IMG/VR virus record: IMGVR_UViG_3300042549_005598
Coordinates: 1 to 21,329 of that record
Strand: one strand, 5' to 3'
Length of the DNA stretch: 21,329 nt
Source of the DNA: a virus
The notes below the pieces were generated by a model. The model was not told where the DNA came from and did no database searches. It saw only the letters and a list, made by a program, of their open reading frames with translations. Below, piece by piece: positions 5,619-11,185 of the stretch (positions are counted from its first letter, which is position 1; the number at the start of each line of letters is the position of its first letter). A program made the position numbers and the translations under genes.

Positions 5619-5647
5619 ATTATACAATTAAATGATTTTTGTGTCGA
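5619..5647 (-). promoter_or_regulatory. Sigma70-type promoter
   Basis: On the minus strand TCGACA (5642-5647), 17-nt spacer, TATAAT (5619-5624). The AT-rich spacer and -10 resemble the 43-bp promoter repeats at 411-453 and 503-545. It overlaps the 3' end of the 58-aa gene and drives the two small basic genes, tRNA-Lys and elements D and C. Confidence 0.75.
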
Positions 5648-5804
5648 CTCTGCGTACAGCATCACGACGAATAAGAAAAGTTCGCATTTCGCCCGGACGA
5701 TGTACTGACAAGTACTCGACACCGTCTATGACACGAACATCGCGAACATCTGGGCATACCACACGTTCATGATTGCGTGGATTTTCGTATACTGTGGGTT
5801 TCAT
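5628..5804 (-). CDS. Small hypothetical phage protein (58 aa)
   Basis: A 58-residue protein, MKPTVYENPRNHERVVCPDV, then a regular stretch of charged and hydrophobic residues (GVEYLSVHRPGEMRTFLIRRDAV) that suggests a small beta-rich fold. TAGGAGAG is well placed before the ATG at 5804. It starts 16 nt after the CCA of tRNA-Arg(TCG). Its last codons overlap the downstream promoter. No family recognised. Confidence 0.7.
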   Translation of the reverse strand: MKPTVYENPRNHERVVCPDVRDVRVIDGVEYLSVHRPGEMRTFLIRRDAVRRVDTKII

Positions 5805-5819
5805 TGGACTCTCCTAAAA

Positions 5820-5896
5820 TGGCCGGCCCTGACGGATTCGAACCGCCGACCACCAGTTTCGAAGACTGGCACTCTATCCAGCTGAGTTAAGGACCG
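5820..5896 (-). tRNA. tRNA-Arg(TCG)
   Basis: Acceptor CGGTCCT/AGGGCCG, G73 and encoded CCA. The anticodon arm CCAGT-CTTCGAA-ACTGG gives TCG, and the T-loop is TTCGAAT. Confidence 0.92.
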
Positions 5897-5904
5897 TTGT
5901 GTTA

Positions 5905-5979
5905 TGGTGGGTTGTCGGAGGCTCGAACTCCGTTCGTCCGGGTAAGAGCCGGGTACTTCACCACTAAAGTTTACAACCC
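5905..5979 (-). tRNA. tRNA-Lys(CTT)
   Basis: Perfect acceptor GGGTTGT/ACAACCC, A73 and encoded CCA. The anticodon loop CTCTTAC gives CTT, complementing the TTT isoacceptor at 5268-5342. T-arm CGGAG-TTCGAGC-CTCCG. Confidence 0.9.
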
Positions 5980-5985
5980 GTTGTA

Positions 5986-6062
5986 TGGCAGGGATAGTTG
6001 GATTCGAACCAACGATACTGATTTCAAAGACCAGTGCCTTAGGCCAACTAGGCGATATCCCA
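5986..6062 (-). tRNA. tRNA-Gln(TTG)
   Basis: 5' TGGGATATCGCC closely resembles bacterial tRNA-Gln. Position 1 is U, opposite U72 instead of A. Discriminator G73 and encoded CCA. The anticodon loop CTTTGAA gives TTG. The weak 1-72 pair is typical of Gln identity. Confidence 0.9.
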
Positions 6063-6068
6063 ACTGTC

Positions 6069-6163
6069 TGGTAGTAGCGTAGAGATTCGAACTCTATCGT
6101 TGCAGCCCATCTGACCACTCTCCCGGGTTTATAAAACCCAGCCGCATACCAATGCTCGCTACT
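6069..6163 (-). tRNA. Atypical type II tRNA, apparent anticodon TAT
   Basis: Clear acceptor AGTAGCG/CGCTACT, A73, CCA and T-arm TAGAG-TTCGAAT-CTCTA. The D-arm is very short (GCAT-TGGT-ATGC). The anticodon arm TGGGT-TTTATAA-ACCCG would give TAT (Ile, AUA codon). A 27-nt variable region follows, which is not normal for Ile. The true identity is uncertain, or it may be degenerate. It lies one nucleotide after the stop codon of the radical SAM gene. Confidence 0.6.
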
Positions 6164-6164
6164 A

Positions 6165-7325
6165 TTATTTGGATCTGGCAAATACGTCTGAAGTGACGTG
6201 TCTGTCGATCAAATTAAAAAAATCTTCTGAACTTTCTGCCTTGGGAGCGCAAAATCCACACCTGCATATATCTTTGGCGCAGATTATAACTGGCATGGTG
6301 CCAGTGGATAACTGCTGAGATACAGTATTAATGATAACATCAGCATCAGTCAATGAACCCAATGGTTCCATGCGATTTGTTGTACTCATCTTACAGTCTT
6401 TATTGGTATATACCAATCCAGTCTGTTGATGCACAAACAGAAAGAACCAATTGACACTGCAACTCCAACCAGTAAATCCCTGTCGCGGCACGAACGTCAC
6501 GCTGGATTTTAAATCATTATTCAGTGATAACTTTCTGCCGCCACAGCAAGGACGACCTTCCTGTATACTGAGCTTGGAATCTTGACCTACGTCTGACATG
6601 GACTTCTTGTAATCCAATCGTCTCAGGGGACTTACTCCCTGAGTCCACTGATTCTTCAAAACATCAAATTGATCGGGAGAGTATTCCCAACCTGGTGTCC
6701 AATTGTCCAGAGGTTTGAGTATGTGACGCAGTCCATGGGTCTGACAAAATTCCACTGTCTGCATGGCAGCCTGCCAGTGTACTGGATTATTATGCATCAT
6801 GATGACACATTTAAATCGACGATCCTGCCGTTTCAAATACAGCACATTGTCACGATACTGTTGCTGTTGTTTAGGCAAACTCTCAGCATGATAACTCACT
6901 GTAAATTCGTCTATCAGCGGCACAATTTCAGTCCAACGTCTGGTTCCCACTATGCCATTGGTGGTGCAGGTGATGGTCAGATGCCATGCATCTTTGTATT
7001 GTGCATGTCGATCACGACATGCCTGCAGTATCTGCACAATGTCAGGGTGGAATAAACTTTCTCCACCATAAACATTTAACACCACTTTACGCTGAGTGGG
7101 CCGCTTGTATCGCATGTATTCTGATACATATTGATACATAAAATCAATTGATGCCAGGCACTCAGCCAATGGTGGATGTTGTGTGCTGTTGTCGTGGCCT
7201 CCCTCAGGACCATCACCACAATAAGTGCAGTTTAGGTTACAGAGTCTGGTCAACTCCCAGTCCAATAAAAAACTGGGAGAACTGGTGGGGTCCAGTGCGA
7301 ACCCAATGGATTTGATATCATTCAT
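6165..7325 (-). CDS. Radical SAM protein with C-terminal cysteine cluster (386 aa)
   Basis: A radical SAM enzyme. The CxxxCxxC cluster that binds the SAM-cleaving 4Fe-4S centre is at about residues 29-36 (RLCNLNCTYCGD), and GGES at about 91-94 is the SAM-binding GGE-type motif. The C-terminal region (about 265-370) contains further cysteines (RPCCGG, WSCS, DC, ICAKDICRCGFC), as in SPASM/twitch proteins that hold auxiliary clusters and often act on peptides. The substrate is unknown. The only plausible ATG (7325) lies four nucleotides after the CCA of tRNA-Cys and no ribosome binding site fits, so the mature mRNA may begin at the tRNA 3' processing site. A second, different radical SAM gene is at 16101-17351. 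Confidence 0.85.
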   Translation of the reverse strand: MNDIKSIGFALDPTSSPSFLLDWELTRLCNLNCTYCGDGPEGGHDNSTQHPPLAECLASIDFMYQYVSEYMRYKRPTQRKVVLNVYGGESLFHPDIVQILQACRDRHAQYKDAWHLTITCTTNGIVGTRRWTEIVPLIDEFTVSYHAESLPKQQQQYRDNVLYLKRQDRRFKCVIMMHNNPVHWQAAMQTVEFCQTHGLRHILKPLDNWTPGWEYSPDQFDVLKNQWTQGVSPLRRLDYKKSMSDVGQDSKLSIQEGRPCCGGRKLSLNNDLKSSVTFVPRQGFTGWSCSVNWFFLFVHQQTGLVYTNKDCKMSTTNRMEPLGSLTDADVIINTVSQQLSTGTMPVIICAKDICRCGFCAPKAESSEDFFNLIDRHVTSDVFARSK

Positions 7326-7329
7326 AATA

Positions 7330-7407
7330 TGGAGGACGGTGTAGGATTCAAACCTACGGTTTTAACGCTTTGCAGGCGCTTGCATTGGGTCTCTCTGCCA
7401 ACCGTCC
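7330..7407 (-). tRNA. tRNA-Cys(GCA)
   Basis: Perfect acceptor GGACGGT/ACCGTCC, discriminator U73 as expected for Cys, encoded CCA. The anticodon arm AGCGC-CTGCAAA-GCGTT gives GCA, and the T-loop is TTTGAAT. It is packed between the omega-subunit gene and the radical SAM gene. Confidence 0.92.
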
Positions 7408-7415
7408 AGTAATCT

Positions 7416-7649
7416 TTATTTGCGAACTTTCAGTAGATATTCTCTACCCACCAGACCTCGCTGAATGTCCAGTAGAGAAGATACCACGGCCTGAGCACTG
7501 ACCATTGCTGCTGCATCACTGTTGCGATGGATCTGTGCAATTTCTCGGGCTCGTGCTGCTGCCATGAGGACCATGTCAAATCTATTGCCACCTGCTTGCG
7601 CCACACAGGATTCGGTGTTAATTTCAGGACCGCGACTTAATTTTAACAT
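7416..7649 (-). CDS. RNA polymerase omega subunit homologue (RpoZ-like)
   Basis: A 77-residue protein closely resembling bacterial RpoZ (91 aa in E. coli). The hallmark GNRFDMVLMAAARAREI corresponds to E. coli GNRFDLVLVAARRARQM, and the C-terminal SSLLDIQRGLVGREYLLKV corresponds to the ALREIEEGLI helix region. Omega binds the beta' C-terminus and assists polymerase assembly and stability. In a phage it could join or displace host omega; that is inference. I start at the ATG at 7649 because GGAG lies 6 nt upstream of it; an in-frame ATG at 7661 lacks this. A strong sigma70 promoter lies just upstream. tRNA-Cys follows 8 nt after the stop. Confidence 0.85.
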   Translation of the reverse strand: MLKLSRGPEINTESCVAQAGGNRFDMVLMAAARAREIAQIHRNSDAAAMVSAQAVVSSLLDIQRGLVGREYLLKVRK

Positions 7650-7671
7650 GTAGTTCTCCATTTGAACTGTT

Positions 7672-7701
7672 AGTATAACATAAATCTGGTTAAGTTGTCA
7701 A
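7672..7701 (-). promoter_or_regulatory. Sigma70-type promoter
   Basis: On the minus strand TTGACA (7696-7701), 18-nt spacer, TATACT (7672-7677), with a TG-extended -10. It directs the omega-subunit gene, tRNA-Cys and the radical SAM gene, back to back with the late promoter at 7715-7722. Confidence 0.8.
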
Positions 7702-7714
7702 TGCGAGCTTCATC

Positions 7715-7722
7715 TATAAATA
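7715..7722 (+). promoter_or_regulatory. T4-type late promoter (TATAAATA)
   Basis: Exact late octamer ending 6 nt before the ATG at 7729. The predicted +1 is about 7728, so the methyltransferase message would be essentially leaderless. The flanking sequence (C-TATAAATATT-C-CAT-ATG) nearly matches that of the oxygenase gene. Confidence 0.75.
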
Positions 7723-7728
7723 TTCCAT

Positions 7729-9201
7729 ATGGACAACATATTTTTAACAGCCACAGATTTTATCGATTTAGACAACAGACGATTGCGTACAACCAATATA
7801 GTATCAGCCGAAAGTCTGTTTAACAAATTTCTGGTACAATTACCACCTGAGTTAATTCAGGGTAAAACCATACTGGATCTGGGTAGCTGCCTGGGTGCGG
7901 CCGGCCACTGGGCTCTGACACACGGAGCCAGTCATTATACTGGCGTAGAAATTCAACCATACTATTCAGATACATCCGAAATGCTGCTGTCTAGCCACTG
8001 GGATTCCAATAAATTCCGAATAGTACGTCAAGATATAACCACATATTTAAATCAGTGCGTACAACACAACATAACTTTTGACTACGTACTAGCAGCCGGA
8101 GTCCTGTACGGATTCCTAGATGTTGTATCTGTATTGAAAAACATATGTACCATAAGTTCAAACACTGTGGTAATTGATAGTGAAGACCATTCGGAATTCC
8201 AGCCAGGTAAAATGGGATTTATAATCATATCCCCCAAACTAATGGTACGAGCCCAAGATGAAAATACCCAGGATTTCTATAGAAATACATCAGCATCTGC
8301 TAGTCCAACTGCCATTGACATGATAATGAATGCCCATGGGTTTAAAAGTACTGAAGACCGATTGCGGCCTGATAAACTAAAAAATCATATTGATCCATAT
8401 AATGATCTTTTGACTGGTCACAACACGTCTATCGTGCATAATGCCAGGTTTATACGCAGATATTACAAACAATTTAGTACTGCGTCAGCGACGCTAGAGC
8501 AAACAATTATGTGTCAGTCCACTGATGATTTGGTATCATTTGATCAATTAAAAATCGAACGATCGTCTGTGGCCAAGGTCGATCAATGGTCGTTCGATCA
8601 GGCCGTGGCGGAACGATTTCCTACCGAAGCCAAACAACATATACCTGATTATCATCGGGTAATTGACTTGTGCGTTGACATTGCTCAAGCACAAGTACTG
8701 GCACACGAATCCATAATTGATGTAGGCAGTGCTCTGGGCTACACCCTGGACCGATTACATTCTGCTGGCTTTAAGAATATATACGGTGTTGAATCAAGTG
8801 ACGTTATGATCGCCAATAGTAGTCATCCAGAACGTATCGTTCACAGCAGTACATTTCCTGCTGGAGAGTTTCGCATGGTGCTGATAAATTGGACTTTGCA
8901 TTTCATACAAGATAAAATATCATATCTCGAATCTGTTTATCATGGTCTGTCTGACCACGGTTTATTGGTATTAACCGACAAGACAGTACAATCAGATGCC
9001 ACTAAACGACTTTACTATAAATTTAAACTGGACAACGGGGTAACCCAAAGTTATATTGACCTCAAGGAAAAACAATTACGAGGAGTTATGTTGAACGAAA
9101 CTCCTGGATGGTATATACAACAATTGGGTCGCCTGGGGTTTCGTTCAATTGAGATTGTCAATTCAAGATTGGGATTTGTGACGTTTTACTGCGTCAAATA
9201 A
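7729..9201 (+). CDS. Two-domain SAM methyltransferase with CmoA-like C-terminal domain
   Basis: A 490-residue protein with two class I (Rossmann) methyltransferase domains. The first has the SAM-binding loop ILDLGSCLGAAG near residues 49-60, and the second IIDVGSALGY near 328-337. The second half aligns by eye along its length with E. coli CmoA (carboxy-SAM synthase): WSFDQAVAERFP, HIPDY, a motif like VVLNFTLQFL (VLINWTLHFI), YHGLSDHGLLVLTDK and LRGVML. However, the position of CmoA Arg199, which binds the carboxyl group, appears to be Glu here, so ordinary SAM chemistry is equally likely. The first domain could act like CmoB or another transferase; this is inference. The substrate may be tRNA, given the setting. 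The gene is inverted relative to the tRNA cluster and has its own late promoter; it ends 3 nt from the convergent gene. Confidence 0.82.
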   Translation: MDNIFLTATDFIDLDNRRLRTTNIVSAESLFNKFLVQLPPELIQGKTILDLGSCLGAAGHWALTHGASHYTGVEIQPYYSDTSEMLLSSHWDSNKFRIVRQDITTYLNQCVQHNITFDYVLAAGVLYGFLDVVSVLKNICTISSNTVVIDSEDHSEFQPGKMGFIIISPKLMVRAQDENTQDFYRNTSASASPTAIDMIMNAHGFKSTEDRLRPDKLKNHIDPYNDLLTGHNTSIVHNARFIRRYYKQFSTASATLEQTIMCQSTDDLVSFDQLKIERSSVAKVDQWSFDQAVAERFPTEAKQHIPDYHRVIDLCVDIAQAQVLAHESIIDVGSALGYTLDRLHSAGFKNIYGVESSDVMIANSSHPERIVHSSTFPAGEFRMVLINWTLHFIQDKISYLESVYHGLSDHGLLVLTDKTVQSDATKRLYYKFKLDNGVTQSYIDLKEKQLRGVMLNETPGWYIQQLGRLGFRSIEIVNSRLGFVTFYCVK

Positions 9202-9204
9202 CCA

Positions 9205-9507
9205 TTACAGAGCAACGGTTGTTTTTACTATGCCCACGCTGTCATTATATGCTGCAATTGCTGCACGGTATTCTATCACCACTGGGTCAGCCAGATATTC
9301 ATCAAGTGCTGCTTGATTACTCCAGGTCCAGGGACCTGACAGAGTCAAATTATCTTCGCTGAATGTCCATGTATTTACCAATTTCATTGGTGTTATGTAA
9401 TACTGAACTTTGTGATAGACAAAGGGTACGTTCAGTTCAGGCAATGCGGCAGAATGCCAGGCGACTGATGTGTTTGGACGAGTGTATGTATCTAAATAAT
9501 GTAACAT
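9205..9507 (-). CDS. Small hypothetical phage protein (100 aa)
   Basis: A 100-residue protein, MLHYLDTYTRPNTSVAWHS, with alternating beta segments (VYHKVQYYITPMKLVNTWTF, LTLSGPWTW) and a helix near the C-terminus (LDEYLADPVVIEYRAAIAAYNDS). The layout resembles small ferredoxin-fold proteins of marine phages, but I cannot name a family. GGAG lies 6 nt before the ATG at 9507. It lies downstream of tRNA-Thr on the same strand. Confidence 0.7.
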   Translation of the reverse strand: MLHYLDTYTRPNTSVAWHSAALPELNVPFVYHKVQYYITPMKLVNTWTFSEDNLTLSGPWTWSNQAALDEYLADPVVIEYRAAIAAYNDSVGIVKTTVAL

Positions 9508-9543
9508 GATATCTCCAGTAGATTACTGGTATTTAGCTTTGTC

Positions 9544-9618
<75 letters not shown>

Positions 9619-9778
9619 TGAAATTTCAGGAGCCCTGCTATCCCTTTTGTGGGGACTCGCAGGATTGTCTCGTTGAGCAAGTTTGTTCACCGACTTCAGT
9701 CATATTGTTTTGTCACGTGGCAGACTGTCACGTTAGACTGGCAGGGACTCTAACTCAACGTCTATCCTGAAACTGGTT
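9619..9778 (-). ncRNA. Candidate structured RNA upstream of tRNA-Thr
   Basis: 160 nt without a protein gene between the RNase H-like gene and tRNA-Thr. The outer arms TTTCAGGA (9624-9631) and TCCTGAAA (9765-9772) pair perfectly. Inside, CCCTGC (9633-9638) pairs with GCAGGG (9741-9746), and CGTTGAG (9671-9677) with CTCAACG (9754-9760). The two inner helices cross, implying a pseudoknot or two alternative folds. The stem sequence is unlike elements A-D and F. It could be a stable RNA liberated by tRNA-Thr processing. Confidence 0.4.
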
Positions 9779-10261
9779 CTAAGCCGCTTGTTGCATGTTC
9801 AGAATTTCCTTCAAACGGTCAGCAGCATAACTAGCACACCAAGCATTGGGTTTGACCATGGGAATGACATTACACATTCCAGTGATGTAACCCACAGCTT
9901 CTTTGGCTACACAGCTACTACCGTAGAGTTCATTTGGGTTGATATCCAAGTGAATTTCGATTTCAGGATTTTCCAATGCATCGAACAGCTTGATGTACAG
10001 TTCTGAGATCTTGTAGACTTCGTTCATCAGACGCATACGTGGCTTGTCTTTCTTCTGATCATAGTCAACTTCACGTTGAACTTCACCAAAAATCTTACAG
10101 CCGTTGTTGCCGTTGATGTGAACCACAATGGCCAGAGTGTAATCAGCATACCATCGACCATCCAGGCTGAAGCGACTGCTGTCAGCACCGATATACACTT
10201 TGGTACTGGGATCTTGTGCTTCAATAAATGCTTTGACTTCAAGGATGTTGATAGTACGCAT
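9779..10261 (-). CDS. YkuK-type RNase H-fold protein (160 aa)
   Basis: Resembles the RNase H-like family typified by Bacillus YkuK (PF04308, formerly DUF458), whose biochemical role is not settled. Motifs in order: VYIGADSSR (about 22-30, first Asp), PRMRLMNEVYK (about 74-84, Glu), IEIHLDINPNELYGSS (second Asp, about 104) and CASYAADR near the C-terminus (last Asp), the acidic set expected of an RNase H-fold metal site. It may be a nuclease or an inactive relative. The ATG at 10261 follows GAGAGG; a longer frame to 10315 runs into the tRNA-Pro gene and was rejected. It is flanked by tRNA-Pro upstream and the structured 9619-9778 segment downstream. Confidence 0.82.
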   Translation of the reverse strand: MRTINILEVKAFIEAQDPSTKVYIGADSSRFSLDGRWYADYTLAIVVHINGNNGCKIFGEVQREVDYDQKKDKPRMRLMNEVYKISELYIKLFDALENPEIEIHLDINPNELYGSSCVAKEAVGYITGMCNVIPMVKPNAWCASYAADRLKEILNMQQAA

Positions 10262-10301
10262 GATAACCTCTCGTTGTTGAGCGAACTTTACTACTGGAAA
10301 C

Positions 10302-10377
10302 TGGTCTGAATGCAAGGATTTGAACCTTGGACGCCTGGTCCCAAACCAGGTATGTTACCAGACTACACTACACTCAG
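10302..10377 (-). tRNA. tRNA-Pro(TGG)
   Basis: Acceptor CTGAGTG/CATTCAG (one G-U), A73 and encoded CCA. The anticodon arm CCTGG-TTTGGGA-CCAGG gives TGG, and the T-loop is TTCAAAT. Confidence 0.93.
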
Positions 10378-10384
10378 ATAAAAC

Positions 10385-10460
10385 TGGCGGGCAAGGTAGG
10401 ACTCGAACCTACAACCGTCGGCTTTGGAGGCCGCTATTCTGCCAATTGAACTACTCACCC
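10385..10460 (-). tRNA. tRNA-Trp(CCA)
   Basis: Acceptor GGGTGAG/TTGCCC-type stem with G73 and encoded CCA. The anticodon arm CGGC-CTCCAAA-GCCG gives CCA. T-arm GTAGG-TTCGAGT-CCTAC. Confidence 0.92.
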
Positions 10461-10482
10461 ATAAACTTGTACTAACAAAACC

Positions 10483-10558
10483 TGGAGCGGGTAAGGAGGC
10501 TCGAACTCCTGACATCTTCCTTGGCAAGGAAGTGCTCTACCAACTGAGCTACACCCGC
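10483..10558 (-). tRNA. tRNA-Gly(GCC)
   Basis: Acceptor GCGGGTG/TACCCGC, U73 as expected for Gly, encoded CCA. The anticodon arm CTTCC-TTGCCAA-GGAAG gives GCC, and the T-loop is TTCGAGC. Confidence 0.94.
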
Positions 10559-10567
10559 ATTAAACCT

Positions 10568-10597
10568 ATTCTACTATATATACCATTATATAGTCAA
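10568..10597 (-). promoter_or_regulatory. Possible sigma70-type promoter in the tRNA run
   Basis: In the 43-nt AT-rich gap between tRNA-Thr(TGT) and tRNA-Gly: TTGACT (10592-10597), 18-nt spacer, TAGAAT (10568-10573) on the minus strand. The expected start is a few nucleotides before the tRNA-Gly 5' end. It is the longest gap in this run of tRNA genes. Confidence 0.5.
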
Positions 10598-10601
10598 TTG
10601 T

Positions 10602-10675
10602 TGGTGCCCCTTGACAGAATCAAACTGCCGACCCCGGATTACAAAACCAGTGTTATGTCATTTAACTAAAGGGGC
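10602..10675 (-). tRNA. tRNA-Thr(TGT)
   Basis: Perfect acceptor GCCCCTT/AAGGGGC, A73 and encoded CCA. The anticodon loop TTTGTAA gives TGT; the stem has a U-U mismatch at 31-39. The T-loop is TTTGATT. It complements tRNA-Thr(GGT). Confidence 0.87.
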
Positions 10676-10681
10676 AAAACT

Positions 10682-10756
10682 TGGTGGACCGTGGGAGAAT
10701 CGAACTCCCGCTTCATGCTTGCAAAGCACATGTGCTACCACTATCACTAACAGCCC
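10682..10756 (-). tRNA. tRNA-Ala(TGC)
   Basis: Acceptor GGGCTGT/ACGGTCC with G-U pairs, A73 and encoded CCA. The anticodon loop TTTGCAA gives TGC. T-arm CGGGAG-TTCGATT-CTCCC. The 3-70 pair is G-U, the Ala identity pair. Confidence 0.9.
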
Positions 10757-10764
10757 ATAAAACT

Positions 10765-10853
10765 TGGTGGACGAAGGTAGGACTCGAACCTACTACAAAG
10801 CTACGAAGGCAGCATAACTCATGCTACGAGCCGTTTCCTAACGGCGTTCGTCC
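10765..10853 (-). tRNA. Atypical type II tRNA, anticodon not assignable
   Basis: 89 nt. Perfect acceptor GGACGAA/TTCGTCC, A73, CCA and a normal T-arm GTAGG-TTCGAGT-CCTAC. The D-arm GCCGTT-AGGA-AACGGC is compact. Two anticodon-arm pairings compete: GTAGCAT/ATGCTGC around GAGTT, or CTC/GAG around GTAGCAT, the latter with a variable-arm hairpin GCTGC-CTTC-GTAGC. They imply different identities (for example GAG or AGC), so I assign none. It may be a degenerate or specialised tRNA. Confidence 0.6.
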
Positions 10854-10861
10854 ATAAAACC

Positions 10862-10936
10862 TGGTACTGCATAGGGGTTACGATCCCCTCTGGCCACCTT
10901 GAAAGGGTGGAGACCTCACCAGAAGTCCAATGCAGC
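10862..10936 (-). tRNA. tRNA-Glu(TTC), altered T-loop
   Basis: Acceptor GCTGCAT/ATGCAGT, A73 and encoded CCA. The anticodon arm CCACC-CTTTCAA-GGTGG gives TTC. The T-arm AGGGG-ATCGTAA-CCCCT has A54 and U58 in place of the conserved U54 and A58, a swap also seen in tRNA-Ile(GAT). Confidence 0.88.
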
Positions 10937-10946
10937 ATTAAAAACT

Positions 10947-11022
10947 TGGCTCCGTCTGTTGGAATCGAACCAACCTTCTCCGGTTAACAGCCGGGCATAC
11001 TCACCATGAATATCAAGACGGA
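10947..11022 (-). tRNA. tRNA-Asn(GTT)
   Basis: Perfect acceptor TCCGTCT/AGACGGA, G73 as expected for Asn, encoded CCA. The anticodon loop CTGTTAA gives GTT. T-arm GTTGG-TTCGATT-CCAAC. Confidence 0.93.
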
Positions 11023-11029
11023 ATAAAAA

Positions 11030-11104
11030 TGGTACTCGGTATTGGTAACGATCCAATATCTGCGCCTTATCAAGACGCTGCTAATCCATTTCAGCTAACC
11101 GAGC
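11030..11104 (-). tRNA. tRNA-Ile(GAT), altered T-loop
   Basis: Acceptor GCTCGGT/ACCGAGT, A73 and encoded CCA. The anticodon arm GCGTC-TTGATAA-GGCGC gives GAT. The T-arm is ATTGG-ATCGTTA-CCAAT, with the same A54/U58 swap as tRNA-Glu(TTC). Confidence 0.88.
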
Positions 11105-11115
11105 AATAAAAAGTA

Positions 11116-11185
11116 ATTCTCTGGTGGTCGGTCTGTTCCGACTACTCTTCAAAGGAGCTGCTCGCGCCATGTTCGTCCAGAGAAT
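11116..11185 (-). ncRNA. tRNA-like element without CCA
   Basis: A 70-nt segment closed by a perfect 9-bp stem, ATTCTCTGG/CCAGAGAAT. It contains a GTCGG-AACAGA-CCGAC hairpin in the T-arm position (6-nt loop with no TTC), a possible GCTC-CTTTGAA-GAGT anticodon-like arm with a 7-nt loop, and a small D-position hairpin. No CCA follows the closing stem. The size and layout are those of a tRNA, so it is a degenerate tRNA or a tRNA-like RNA. Its 5' end coincides with the end of element F. Confidence 0.5.

Noticed and set aside
5801-6181. A 126-codon minus-strand reading frame
   Set aside because: It is entirely within four adjacent tRNA genes.
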